Assembly (NCBI GenBank): GCA_012934845.2
Contig: WNNJ02000395.1
Span: 1-64,000, forward strand
Length of the DNA stretch: 64,000 nucleotides
Origin: Pomphorhynchus laevis
Lineage: Eukaryota; Acanthocephala; Palaeacanthocephala; Echinorhynchida; Pomphorhynchidae
Direction: 5' to 3'
The translations under genes and the position numbers were made by a program. The notes below the pieces were generated by a model. It saw only the letters and a program-made list of their open reading frames with translations. It made no database searches and was not told the origin of the DNA. This document shows positions 42,550-54,819 of the stretch, in pieces; position 1 is the first letter of the stretch; every line of letters starts with the position of its first letter.

Positions 42550-44718
42550 TTGAACTTCTTAAGCTCGAATCACATAACACGATTAAGTGTGAAAGTGTGG
42601 CGTCTGCAATCCAAAATATCAATGGCATCCTCCGGAATTCAGGTAACTTCAAAAGGTTCGATAACAGTCGACATTCGTATGCAAGGAAAGCTATTTCGTA
42701 ACGTAAAACTACTGATTCTAGACGATCTTTGTTCAGACATCATCCTTGGTATCGACTTTATGAAGAGACATTCCAACATACAATTTCGATTTCACGGTCA
42801 AGAAGAACCAATTTCATTGAGAGTAAAGAACATTGCTGAACCTCCAAAGCTATTTGAGCACTTAAAAGAAAACTGTACACCTATTATTACAAAATCTCGA
42901 AAACACACACGCGAGAACTATGCGTTCATACGTAATGAGATTGACAAACTTCTGCGGGAACACATAATTGAGCCGAGCACATCGCCTTGGCGAGCACAAG
43001 CATTCGTGACGACTAACCAGCGAAGAAAGAAACGAATTGTTGTGGACTATTCCAAGAAAATAAACCAATATACACAGCTCGACGGATATCCACTTCCAAA
43101 CATAGAGAACTTGATCACGGAAATATCTCAATACAAATTCTTCTCAGCTATTGATCTTGAATCCGCCTATCACCAAGTCGAAATTCACCCATCCGATCGT
43201 CAATATACGGCATTCGAAGCATGCGGCAAACTTTATCAATTTACAAGGATTCCTTTTGGTTTAACGAACGCGGTAGCATGCTTTCAAAATTTGACCGACA
43301 CATACGTCTACCTAGACGACATCACTATATGTGGACGCACAGAAGAGGAGCATGACCGAAATGTAGATCGATTTCTTTCAGTCTGTACATCATTAAACTT
43401 AAAGTTCAACAATGGAAAATGCAAATTCTGTAGAGAAGAAATCAACCTTCTCGGATATCAGATCAAAAATGGTAGCTTCAAACCAGACCCGGAACGATTT
43501 GAGCCTCTGAAATCCCTGCCAATTCCATCATGTCAGTCTGAACTTAAACGAGTGCAAGGTATGTTTGCTTACTATTCGAATTGGATAGCAAACTTTTCAC
43601 TCAAAATGGCAAAAATTAAAGTTTCACAATTTCCCATGAATGATGAGGCAATCGCAGCGTTCAAAGGCATAAAATTGGACATAATGAAAGCCGCACTATA
43701 TCACATTGACAACAATAAGCCATTAACTGTCGAAACTGACGCATCCGCGACAACCATAGCCGCATCTCTCAGCCAAGAAGGAAGACCAGTGGCCTTTTTC
43801 TCTCGGTCGTTGACCAATCCGGAGTCGCGATATTCGGCAATTGAGAAAGAAGCGCATGCTATTGTGGAGTCACTTCGAAAGTGGCGACACCACCTTATCG
43901 GACGCCCCTTTACGATTATTACTGATCAAAGGTCCGTATCGTTCATGCTAAACAACAAGAGCAAGAGCCAAATCAAAAATGAGAATATTAATAGATGGCG
44001 CCTCGAACTATCAGAGTTCGAATTTAAGATTATCTACAGACCTGGCAAACAAAACCACGTTGCCGACACTTTAACGCGAGTCTGCGCAGCAGGGTCTGAT
44101 CTAGCCTCTCTTAAACAGCTACACGTTGATTTGTGCCATCCTGGAATACGACGCTTAACAGCATATGTACGAAAAAACAATCTACCGTTTTCATGCGACG
44201 ACGTAAGACTAACTTGCAATAACTGCTTAGTTTGTTCAGAGATAAAACCCCAGTATCCGCATCTAGAAGGATCCCATGTTATAAAGTCGACTCGTCCATT
44301 TAAGCGGCTATCCATGGACTTCAAAGATCCTTTACCAACATCAACACAAAGAAATCCTTACCTCCTGGTCGTGGTCGACGAATACAGTCGTTTTCCATTC
44401 GGTTTCCCCTGCAAAGACACCAGTTCACAAACAGTAATTGAGAAGCTTGAACTGCTATTTTCGACGTTCGGCGCCCCGGAGTTTATACATTCTGATAACG
44501 CAACTTGCTTCAGGTCAACCGAGCTGAAACAATACTTACTTTCTCGGAACATATCCTCAAGTCATTCGTCTCCATTCAATCCCAGAGGAAACGGACAAGC
44601 GGAACGATTTATCGGCCAGATTTGGACTACGATACGTCTAGCACTACGCACCCTCAATTTTGGAATAAAAGACTGGGAGAAAGTCCTACAACACGCCCTC
44701 AATTGCAGTCGTAGCTGA
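42550..44718 (+). pseudogene. Gypsy 1 pol: protease, RT, RNase H, integrase
   Basis: The open frame really begins after the TGA at 42327. Protease ILGIDFMKR. RT: IVVDYSKKINQY, FFSAIDLESAYHQVEI, RIPFGLTNAVACFQ, then VYLDDITICG. RNase H: VETDASATTIAASL, EKEAHAI and ITDQRSVSFML. Integrase: HPGIRRL...CNNC zinc domain, LSMDFKDP, FIHSDNATCF and GNGQAERF (D, D, E). About 12 codons normally lying between block B and YLDD are missing without a frameshift. The ORF ends by frameshift at 44716 within the integrase. Confidence 0.85.
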
Positions 44719-45283
44719 CTATGTACAGTCACTAACGAATGTCCACACGATAGGATTTTCAGATACAGCCCACGATGCCTTAAACAAAACCAACTCCCGC
44801 AATAGCTGACGCATGCGCAGTCCGTGTTAGTGAAAAACCTCAACCGAACATCCAAACATTGTCCTAACTTACTGCCAGCCAAACTAGAGAATATAAATCC
44901 TTATTATTCAACAGTCTCATACCCTAACGGGTAGCATAGAACAGTCTCGAATCGCGATATTGCAAGGTTACCTCAAGAATGCTGCAATAATAACACACCA
45001 ACGGATGAACTGAACGAACCAACAATGAAAGGTGTTCACGACCCATCAATAGAAGACAACCAACAAGACGCGCCAAATACCTGCAAGGACGATATCGAAG
45101 CAATAGTGGAAGCCGGCCAAAATACACTAACAAGCGAAACAATGCGCGACAGCGATCATGCCACGACACAGGGAACTTACTTCAATGACAACGACAACGA
45201 TACAGACGCTAGTGGACCGAAGAGACCAGTTAGAGCACGACAAGCGCCGAGCTACTTGCAGGATTATCTATGGCGGGGGAGAA
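44719..45283 (+). pseudogene. Gypsy 1 integrase C-terminus and polypurine tract
   Basis: After the frameshift the C-terminal tail reads GPKRPVRARQAPSYLQDYLW, the basic tail that ends many gypsy pol proteins (45025-45280). The polypurine tract overlaps the end of the ORF. Confidence 0.7.
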
Positions 45284-45420
45284 TGTGATGAAAATTACCT
45301 TACCATTTATATTGTAAATCTTAACCCTTAATGTTAACTATTTACACTTACTGATTTACTACTTTGTTTTGTAGATATTACTCAATAAAGCTTTTTACAA
45401 GCGTATCTGTTTACACTACA
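45284..45420 (+). repeat. Gypsy 1 3' LTR
   Basis: 137 bp, identical to the 5' LTR except at four positions, so the insertion is not very recent. Confidence 0.88.
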
Positions 45421-45875
45421 ATCCCTTAATGAACAACATTTGGGTTAAAAATAAAACATCATTTTGGAGCTTCCTGATGACTTGATGAAAGACCCTCCGG
45501 TCGATGAAATGCAGATATCGATCCCCTAATGCATCGTGATATCATCCTTGTAAGATTAATCCTATTCTGGAACATAATGTTGATTTAACGTCTGAATATC
45601 TTGTCTCTGTTCTTTCATACTTAATTTTTGCATTCCGTTTTAAGAAGCTCTCAATTTGCTGGCTAGCACCACCGGACTTTGAGAGTATGGCAGAAATGAA
45701 GGATTGTCGTTCTATTTATGTGATTTATTCGATATATTTATTATTTTTACGGCATTCGTGATATTTAAAACATGACTCGGATCTATTAAATAATATGGTG
45801 CAAACGCATTAAAAATGCAAACATCGATTATAACGCGCTCCGTCATATCGCCAAATAGTCAATTACATGAAATAT
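45421..45875. other. Non-coding flank between gypsy 1 and LINE D
   Basis: No element or ORF recognised. Confidence 0.4.
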
Positions 45876-47519
45876 CTAACCTGGCTTCTCGGTCGATAGT
45901 CGTGGTTTACTGCTCAAATGTGACAATGCAGGAACGACAGGTGAGGCATAGAGAAGATGAAAGAGTTCCGCGAGGATGATGTGAGGGGAGTAGCAGTGAG
46001 ATAGAATGGATACGGGGTTGTTAGAGAGCAACGTGGATACTTTGGTCTGAAGGAATGAGGAATAATCATGGAGATTGATGTTGCAAGACAAAGAGGGGCG
46101 AGAAAGGAATAAGCTAAAAGTATGCCAGAGAGACTTAGAGTTGAATGAAGTATTGATTTTATGCTACCAGAATGAGTTGCATTTGGTACGTAGTAGATGG
46201 AGATGAGACTGGCGAGCAAGATAGAAATCACGGAGAGACGGAGTGAGCAAGCAGATATCACGCCTGAGAGAGCGGTGATAGACTCGAAAATCATGACGGA
46301 GTCGACGCTTTGCGAGTTGGCATTGGATTTCAAACCATGGGGCACGGTGCAAGCGACGGTGGGGTGAGGTTTGAAGGGCAATAGAAGATCAACAGAGGAT
46401 GTGAGTTTATAGTCGAAAAAAGGCAAGATCGTGAGGAGAGGATGATGTTATTGTGGGAGAAGATAGATACGATTTAAGTAAAGCGAAGCGGAGAAGGGGG
46501 AGGTCAAGATTTCTCCAAGGGCGACGTAGGATGGTAGGTGTGTGAAGCGGGAAGTGACTGGAAGTGAGATCAAGGGTGACGAGCAAGTGATCGGATAGAC
46601 CAGGATCGGGGATGGACAGTGAGGTGTAGGCAGCAAAACGATCGAGAACAGCGATGATGTCGAGTGTTTCGCCAAGGATATGTGTGGGGGCAGTGGAGAT
46701 TAGTTTGTAATTGTAGTTGGATAGAATATTGATAAACCGGATGTAATCGGTGAAAGAGGGGCGGTCAAGGTGGATGTTGAAGTCGCCTAGAACGAGTGAA
46801 GGGATGGAGGACAAAGAACAATGAGAAAAGCGGTTAGCGAGTTAGGTAAAAAATAAGTAGGTTGGAGCTAATGAACCAAGACGGTATACAATGGCGAGAT
46901 ATGCTAGAAGAACGACAAGTGAGCAATTCAAAAGACCAAGGACTAAAATGGGGAGTTGATTTTGCCAAAAGACGCAGTTGACTGGTGAATGCGACAATGC
47001 CGCCATAATTAGAGAATTTAGAAGGGGGTGAGATGAGGGGCGGCCATATTCGACTAGTGAGCAACCAACAGAGAGCAGACGGCGAATGGAGAGGTCGTCG
47101 GTATCTGAGTGCTAGGATTCGGTGAGGCAGAAGAAATCGATGGATTGCTTGGTGAATAAGTTTTGGATAAGATCATATGTATGGATAATATATCTAGTGT
47201 TAAGGAGGCCGAGGCGGAAACCGTGTGTGGTGGTGAAATGGTCTAGCGGAGAAGACACATAGAAGAGATGAATATCCATCGAATTTTGGGGTGGGTGTGG
47301 ACAACTTGAAAAATTTCCGTCTATGTTTCGAAAGAAGAGAGATGTTTCGTCGTTTTCCTCGCGACGGCGTTTATCGATGAGCCAGAAGAGAGTTGAGCGA
47401 TTTCGGAAGGGGTGCGATTGGGTAAAATTCGGAAGGGGTGCGATTGACAATTGAATAGGGCATAAGTTTAAATTGTTAAGAGAGGACAGAAGTCGCGTGA
47501 GAGCAATGGTTGAAAACAA
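45876..47519 (-). pseudogene. LINE D ORF2 N-terminal part: APE endonuclease and linker
   Basis: In several frames on the minus strand: GFRLGLLNTRYIIHTYDLIQNL and IDFFCLTES (47250-47112), SLVLGDFNIHLDRP and LGETLDIIAV, then GLSDHLLVTLDL (SDH block) in 46814-46407, then APWFEIQCQLAKRRLRHDFRV (46352-46290) from the endonuclease-RT linker. No reverse transcriptase follows. This is a different LINE lineage from A-C, of CR1/L2/Rex-like form (inference). It is 3'-truncated, which is not the usual LINE decay pattern. Confidence 0.7.
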
Positions 47520-47524
47520 TTTTT

Positions 47525-48378
47525 AGGAGAGGGGGCTGGGAAGGATTAGATTGAGAAGATTTGTTTAGACGGATGAATGCGACAGGAGAAATGTCCTTAA
47601 AAAAGGATGGTTTATCCGCAGGAACAATAGACGAGAGGATGGATCTGAAGGCGGAAACATCGTGGTCGATACGTGCTTGTGGAGATAATGAGTTGGAGGG
47701 AGTGATATTAGTGACGACGACGCAACAATCGCGAGAAGGAAAACGCTTCCGTAAAGGAGGACGACTAACGTGAGTGGGTGAGATCACGATAGAAGAGCTG
47801 GCAGTTGATGATTTGGAGGGATTTGGTTTGACAATGGGAGACATAGAGGATAATGATAATAAAGAGGGTGGCAAGCGATGTGAGGAAAGGTTAGGAGTGG
47901 AAGGATCGTGGATGTTGGTGGAGGTTATTTTGATTGGTGGATGGAAGGTATTTGAGAAACGAAACGGGAAGGACAGGACGGGGGTGTCGGGGAGTGAAGA
48001 TGACATGGTATGGGAAGTGTATATGGTGACAAGGTTGGTAAGTGAAGAAAGGACATTGAAAACGACGGGGGTAGTTTGAGTGGACGTGTTGGATGTTGAT
48101 ATGTACTTATGCGAGAGTTTGAGGAAACAACGAGAGAGCGTACGTACAACTGTATCCAAGTAGACACAAGCAGGCGCGTCCAATTATGCAGACAAATCAC
48201 GAGACGGGTTGTTTTGTATTAAAGGCGCCACTACTGGTTCAATAACATTTCTCGATATAGTAGCACTGGCTGGCCGATCCTTTGAATTGACGTTGAATAG
48301 TAATTCAAATTTAGCAGCCGTGCAGAAACCACATAAAACGGCGTCATTTAATTTTACTTCTCGTAGACTCATGGACAT
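47525..48378 (-). pseudogene. LINE D ORF1
   Basis: 235 codons open (48183-47476), Ser/Thr/Pro-rich, then RDCCVVVTNI...DHDVSAFRSILSSI...SPVAFIRLNKSSQ...LLKIVF. That pattern recalls the RRM-like or PHD-associated ORF1 proteins of CR1/L2-type LINEs. A further N-terminal piece, LREVKLNDAVLCGFCTAAKF, lies in 48378-48184 in another frame. The function would be RNA binding. No intact start is certain. Confidence 0.5.
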
Positions 48379-48624
48379 TCACAATTGTCCATATTTCATA
48401 CTCCGCTGAGTCACAACCAATTTCAACCAAATTCTGCGTTTTTTAGTTAGTGGACTTGTAAGTGTGCAGTTGGCACACATTTGTCACTTTAAATAAATTA
48501 TTGTTTGTTAGAATAAGCCATAAAAATTTGTTCGTAATGCTCGAATATTTCGTTTTGGGGCTACTGACTACATAAACACCTAATTTCGTTTGTAACATTT
48601 TTCAGGTGTTGAATTTCACTGTTA

Positions 48625-48735
48625 TAATCCAGGCAATTAATAATCTGTAAAAAGTTTTAAGGTTCTCGTGATTGAATAATAGTCTGGAAAAATAATATAC
48701 TCAAGACTAAAGATTCCAGTAGGTCAACTACGGAA
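48625..48735 (-). repeat. LINE 3'-end repeat, copy i
   Basis: Shares ccaggcaattaat, gattgaataatagtctgg and aagattccagtaggtcaact with copies ii and iii. Only the 3' tip is present. Confidence 0.65.
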
Positions 48736-48847
48736 TCAATTACGGCTTTTCTTCTTCCTCCGTAGCATTGGTTGCCTCATATCTATCCGACGGTTCCTTT
48801 CGCGTCTGTTCTAATTCTTCATCCTCCCCTCCCATCCTTATTTTTTG

Positions 48848-49550
48848 CGGGGTCCCACAATAGTCTGGTAAAATAATATATTCAAGATTAAAGATTTCAG
48901 TAGGTCAACTGACACAAAGCAATTACAAAACTCTGATATGATAAAAATAGATTTTGTATGATAATATTATCAAATAAAGATAAATGGATATCTAAGTCAA
49001 AATTATTACACGATAATAATAAAGATTTTGTTATATAAAACTAAATACAACCGCTAAAAAGGCTTAAAAAGTAAAACATGCGAAAGAAAACAGGAAATAA
49101 AATATGGTCAGTCTAACGTCATACTTCTTCTCTATAATCACGGCCTTGGTTCCATAGGGATCTGATCCCTCCAGCCGATCCAATACGCCACCTTTCGACT
49201 GAACCACCCGGGGTCTTTAACCCACCCCACCCCGCCGAAGAATCCAACCGACGCGGACTATAATCGGTAATCGCGAGATGAGGAGCTTGAGAATCCTTAA
49301 TCTTTGTTCTTGGGGACGTCCTCTTGGAAAGAAGACTAATCCCGAGAGCTTAAGTATCCCAGAGGCTCACTTGGATTTTCATATTCAATGACAGATGCTG
49401 AGCCTGTTTCAGGGCCTACCTAGCTCTCCTAAGAAAACGTTTAAGTCTATCCAGGTCATCTTTCACTGACCAGTTTACCTAAACAGTGAACTCCAGATAT
49501 TTTACTCGACTTGTGAAGGTAGGGAGTGGTTGATTAGTAAATATGGAAGA
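48848..49550 (-). pseudogene. LINE C-type 3' fragment with UTR, copy ii
   Basis: The 3' end of LINE ORF2 (49550-49150: ccgatccaatacgccacctt, gggacgtcctcttgg) followed by the UTR repeat at 49012-48848. It is more diverged from LINE C than A is, and broken. It lies head-to-tail with LINE C. Confidence 0.7.
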
Positions 49551-49654
49551 TACAGCTGAAGGCGGAGTTGTATGCGGATGTGGATGGTGGACCAGGATAG
49601 TTGGGCAAGATATGTGGATGTGTGGTAAAAGCGACGGAGACGTAGGAGCACTCG

Positions 49655-49870
49655 ACTATAATCCAGGCAATTAATCATTTTTAAAGTGTTTTAAGGCCCT
49701 TATGATTGAATAATAGTCTGGTAAAATAATATATTCAAGATTAAAGATTTCAGTAGGTCAACTGGCACGAAGCAATTACAAAACTCTGATATGATAAAAA
49801 GATTTTGTATGATAATAATATCAAATAAAGATAAGTGGATATTTAAGTCGAAATAATTACATGAAAATAA
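49655..49870 (-). repeat. LINE 3'-end repeat, copy iii (3' UTR of LINE C)
   Basis: About 200 bp matching copies i and ii (aatagtctggtaaaataata, gtaggtcaactggcac). It lies downstream of LINE C ORF2, so it probably is the 3' UTR of this LINE subfamily. It is not present after LINE A. Confidence 0.6.
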
Positions 49871-50028
49871 GTGGCTTTAATTCTGTCAGTGTATTATTAC
49901 ATAACAATAATAATAAAGACTTTATTAAATACACCATAATTTTGCATGCAAGAATAAAAAAGGTAGGTCATAACCAACTCAGATAAAAAATGACAGAATT
50001 TTATTTTCGTTTTTTTTATCTTCCCTTT

Positions 50029-52496
50029 CTATTTTATTGCCTCCGGTCCAGGGGGATCTGAGCCCCCCAACCGATCCAACACGCCGCCTTCCGACTGAAC
50101 CACCCGGGGTCTTTCACCCCCCCCCCGAAGAATCCAATCGGCGCGGACTATGCTTGGTAAACGAGAGACGAGGAGCTTAAGAAACCTTAGCCTTTGCTCT
50201 GGGGGACGTCCTCTTGAGAAGAAGACTAATCCCGAGATAGCCCAAGTGCCCCAAAGGCGCACCTGGGCTTTCCCTTTCAATGACAGATGCTGAGCCCGTT
50301 TCAGGGCCCACCTAGCTTTCTTCAGGATACGTTTGAGTCTATCCAGGTCAGCTTTCGCCGACCAGTTCACCGTAACGGTGAACCCCAGGTATTTTACTCG
50401 ACTTGAGAAGGTGGGGAGTGGTTCAGAGGCAAATATGGAGGAGAGCGCAGAGAGTGCTAATCTCTTAAGTTTTTGTTTTGTAGCAGGGGTGCCATGAAAG
50501 ACGACCACCTGCGATTTAGCTAAGTTTAAAATAAGATTAAATATGGGTAACTGGTCTTTTAATCTTAAAAAGAAATGGCTGATGTCAGAGACTACGTCTT
50601 TACACCTGTGTCCAGTGAACAGGGCTGTGGTGTCATCAGCGTACACCACCAGACGTTGTTCGCGTTTAAATATTTTGAATAGGTTAATAGAGGCAGCAAG
50701 ATATAAGATAGGAGAAAGTGGGGATCCTTGAGGTACACCCGTAATAGGGTAGAACTGACGCGCATCAGGGTCGTCTTCATAGTAAAATCGCTTGGTATAC
50801 AGCAGGATCTCCACTCTGTTCACAATTCTCGCAGGCAACCCGAGGGACCTGAGAGAAGAGATCACAAAGGAAATGGAGATGCGGTCAAATGCAGCAGAAA
50901 AGTCAAGGAAAACAGCCACAACTAGACGATGGCTATTATCCCGACAAAACTGCTCCACCTCACCAACTGCTGAATGGACCGAGCGACCTTTGACGAACCC
51001 ATGAAAACCTGGAGGGATCAAATTACGCCTACTTAAATGGTCGCGGATTTTACGCGCAAGCGCTTTTTCGTAAATCAACACGAGGGAATTTTGAATCGAA
51101 ATGGGTCGCAGATCTTTAGGGCATGAGCAGGATTTTTTCTTAGGAAGAAAAACACGCTTACTAATATTGATGCCTGCTACATCAGATGGGGATGCTAAAA
51201 GCATGGTGAAGGCCACCTCTCTTTTCTGATCAGCTGTCAAAAGCTGACAGACCCGAGAAGAAAGTGGAACGACGGATTTGGAGATGCCCGGGAGTGGACC
51301 CTAGGAGTTAAGGATATCCGTAACAGATAGATCCCTACTCCTGAAGTTACACCAAGGCGGGATTGGTTGAGGTGATAGAGTGGCTCCATAGTTGTGTAGG
51401 GCTAATGACTCCTCTAAAACTTTATCAAGGCCAACATTCCATATCCAACCCAATGCTCTATCCTTCCAGCAAACAAACTTCTCCTTCTTGAAAATCTTCC
51501 AAAAGGAAGACTGAGAAGGACTTTGACGAGCAATACTCGTCCTATCCTTACTCAGCTGGAACCTATATCTAGTGCTCCAGTATTCATTCGAGAGAGCCTG
51601 TCTGGCGGAAACAGAGAGATTAGGGAGGTTAAGCAATTTCGCTAGGACCTTGAGTTTCGTCGGAGTAGGATTGTATATACGACCTTTATAGGTAGTTGAT
51701 AAAATCGCGGTAGCTTGCGAAAATAGGTAGGTATTAAATTCGGTCAAACTCTCATTTTCTATTCTGGGAAAGAGTTGGATAGCCGCTTGAAAGAGGGCCA
51801 CTCTGATCGGATCAAAGTGAAACCTCCTTCGAAGCAACATATCTTCCTCAATCCTCCAACGAATGAGGTCGTGAGAGGTGGACAATTGCTGGCGCGACTG
51901 CTCAGTGCAGAAGGGTTTTAACATCCACCTCGAGTAAAGCAGTAAAATGTCGAGGATAGAATTTGTTGATGTGCAATGAAATGTAGGTGACGGGGGTTTG
52001 TGAATAAGATAACCGTTCCTAGCTCTGCGAAGTGCTGCATTGATCCAACGACCAGTTCTGTCGTTGAAATCCCCAAGTATCATGTCATAATCGCTGTCAA
52101 TAATACTATCCAGGAGGTCACGGTTCTTGTGAATTTCCCCTGGACGGATGTAGACATTGGCTAGACTTATGCGTTTACCGTTCTTACTGAGTGAAACTAC
52201 TAAACAAGAAAGGGCTGGACATGAGTAGTTTAATAGGAGGGAGGACCTTAAGGAGCACTTAACTAAGGTCAAGAGTCCTTGAGATGAAGAGGAGTGAGGT
52301 AAGGTTATGTACGTAGTATAGTGGGAACATATATGCTTTGGGATAAATCGAGTAATGTCTTGGGGGAGACGGATAGACCGCGTCTCCTGAAGGACATAAC
52401 ATCTGCATCTTTACCAGATAGAAGTCTAAGGGCGGAAGCACCTCCCGAGTTCCACTGAAGGATATTCAGTGAAAAAGGCTCACGAGTACTCTGCAT
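50029..52496 (-). pseudogene. LINE C ORF2: endonuclease and reverse transcriptase
   Basis: Nearly the same protein as LINE A ORF2. Endonuclease parts lie in 52496-51301 (MQSTREPFSLNILQWNSGG; DYDMILGDFNDRTGRWINAA). RT is in 51240-50029 with LDFSAAFDRIS, GVPQGSPLSPILY and YADDTTALF. It has a frameshift in the endonuclease (about 52410) and a stop between 51300 and 51240. A run of nine C near 50120 shifts the C-terminus relative to copy A. Confidence 0.85.
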
Positions 52497-52529
52497 TGTG
52501 ATGGATTAGTTGGATGGGAGATTGCCTAC

Positions 52530-53690
52530 CTAGACAGAGCTAGGTGCAGGAAGGTTACCCTTCCCACCACTAGCCCCCTCCAGGGAAGGTACTTGCCCCT
52601 GGGCAATATCATCATTTCCCTTAGTCATACGTCGAATAAGCTTCCCGATCTTGATCGGGGGACGGCATGGGCGAAGCCCCTCTCTATTTTTGACCGGGAT
52701 ATCTCTGAGTCATCAATCCGCGGTGCGGCCACACAAGAGAAGGAAGTTGTAGGTTTAACCAGACGAATAAAAAGGCTTCTGTACGCCTTGAACTTACTGC
52801 AGCTCCTACGCCATGCAGGATGGCTCCCCCCGCAGTTTGAACATTAATGGATGGGCCGAGCAACGGTCATTCGACGACAGAGATAGACAAGAGGATGATC
52901 CGCAGATACCACATGTAGGGATCCCACTGCAGCTGGAAGCCCAGTGACCCTATTTGTGGCATCGGCTGCAGTGGGGGTAGGTTAATTCGTCTATTTCGGT
53001 TATTGAGAACCGAATGTTGAACCCCATAAACGGGTTGGATGATGATTTTGATAGAGTTTCAGCTAACTCCACTGGCGCACTACAAAAGCCAACCGGGATA
53101 GGGTTCCCGTCCCTACCCACGATTGTTCTCAGACTGGAAACTTTGAAGGTTGCCATAAACGATTGCTTGTCATCTTCATCCATTGAACATGGTAGATTGG
53201 TAACTTTGATCGAAGCCAGGATAGGCTTAATGGTAAGTTCACCGAATTCTGTAAGATTCTCGGAAAAATATTCCGCGTATTTCATTGCGAGATCAGATGT
53301 TACAAAAGAAATTTTCACCTCGGAGGGGTGTATCTTTACAGAATTAAATAAAATCCTGTTCTTATATAGAAGCGAGAAATTTCTCGGAAATTTATTGTAT
53401 AGTTGATCCCTTTCTATAGGTCTTCTTACTTTAATTAAAATCAAGTTCCTCTTGTTCGGGATGGGGGGAAGCACCTCCCCATCGCCTGGAGATAACAAAA
53501 CATTACTGACCTTATCGCTATGACTTTGAGTAGAAGAGCATCCAGTACAAACCTCTTTTTCGGTTGGAATTATGTTAGAATTTGCTTGAAATTGACTATA
53601 GTTTGATAGCTCCGAAATTACTTGTACACTACACATTTTTTGAAACTCATTACATAACAGCATTGCGAGCAATGCTCAATAGTTGCATCA
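52530..53690 (-). pseudogene. LINE C ORF1
   Basis: 240 codons open (53672-52950): gag-like region RPIERDQLYNKFPRNF, ILFNSVKIHPSEVKISF, IKPILASIKVTNLP, NPFMGFNIRF, ending at the first zinc knuckle CSRCHK where the frame breaks. It aligns with LINE A ORF1 domain for domain but with far lower identity than the two ORF2s share. The ORF1-ORF2 junction DNA (gacagagctaggtgc, cttcccaccactagc) is shared with A. Confidence 0.75.
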
Positions 53691-53810
53691 AATAAAACAA
53701 AAAAAACATTACGTTGCTAAAATTACAGTGATCACTGTTATATAAGGTTTATTGTTAATATACAAGGTGATCAAGTAGGCGACAACGCTAAGCATGTGTT
53801 ATCAAAGCGC

Positions 53811-54735
53811 ATGTGGCATCGTGTGCACGAATTTCATCTTTTAGAATTCGAGAATGTCGATGGAGAATATCTATGGAGACATTGGCTTGCTACTTTCGAG
53901 ACTTTTGTGGCTTACATTATTGTAACAACTGCTATCAAATTGACTATCCTTCGCAATTTTGTTCGCTCTGAAATTTTCAAACCCATTCAACATGCGGAAA
54001 CTTATGATGAGGCTATCGAGCTGTTGAAAACAATGTTTGATAAACCCGTCCACGTACTATACGTGCGATATATGTTGTACGCTCGACATCAAAATGAATC
54101 CGAAGACATTTAACAATACGCTAATGCTTTGAAACAACTATCTAATGAATGTAATTTCACTGACGTTTCGGCAGCCGATCACAGGGACCAAGATATTCTG
54201 AACGCCTTTATTATTGAAATAGGATCATCTTAAATAAGACAAAGTCTTCTGGAGAGTAACCTACTAAAATATTAGACGCAATCGACCAGGCAAAAGCGAT
54301 GGAGATGGCGAAAAAACGAGCTATTACAATCGAACGAATTACCTACGAATGTCAAAGATGACTGATAATCATCCTAAATCCGGAAAAGACGGTAATGTTG
54401 TGCAATCAGAAGAAGCTGAATGCATGACGGCAGTATCTGCGAAAAGAAATTGGAGGTACTTCTTCTGTGGAAGTTCTATTAAACATCGTAGATCAGAGTG
54501 TTCAGCCAAGGAATCAACATGTCGGAAATGCCATAAAGTCGGCCACTTTGCAAAAGTATGCCGATCTTCCGTCTTCGAGACGAATGGAAATAAAGTGGCT
54601 ACACTTGTCCTAACATCTTACGAATCACGGAGTAATAGCATTGTGAAAATTGGTGATATTCAACTGTCGTGTTTGTTTGACACAGGAAGTTTTAGCAACT
54701 TCATAAGATCTGATCTTGCGGGGCGCTTATAGCTC
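53811..54735 (+). pseudogene. Gypsy 2 gag and protease start
   Basis: From ATG 53811: HWLATFETFVAYI and MFDKPVHVLYVRYMLYARHQ, then stops; LSNECNFTDVSAADHRDQD continues the capsid. Zinc region RYFFCGSSIKHRRSECSAKESTC then RKCHKVGHFAKVC: the CHCC knuckle has Tyr for its first Cys. Protease LFDTGSFSNFI at about 54675. A TAG at 54730 ends the frame. Confidence 0.7.
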
Positions 54736-54819
54736 AATCTCCTAAACAATCGAAAACAGATAACAATGGCTACTAACAATTTGAAAACAACTACAAGAGG
54801 AGAAGTATCTCTTACAATC

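Larger units (their letters stand above)
41497..45420 (+). mobile_element. Ty3/gypsy LTR retrotransposon 1
   Basis: 3.9 kb, LTRs of 137 bp at both ends (4 differences), gag, protease, RT/RNase H and integrase in order, and a polypurine tract tggcgggggagaa just before the 3' LTR. Flanks acccc and atccc are a 4-of-5 match and so only a possible target duplication. Lesions: a frameshift in late gag, a TGA in the zinc knuckle, a deletion in RT and a frameshift after the integrase core. The gag knuckle and integrase resemble CsRn1-type elements of flatworms (inference). Confidence 0.88.

Noticed and set aside
47561-48079. Plus-strand Gly/Glu-rich ORFs opposite LINE D ORF1
   Set aside because: Antisense to a frame with recognisable ORF1 features. 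Composition is explained by the reverse complement of Ser/Pro-rich coding sequence.
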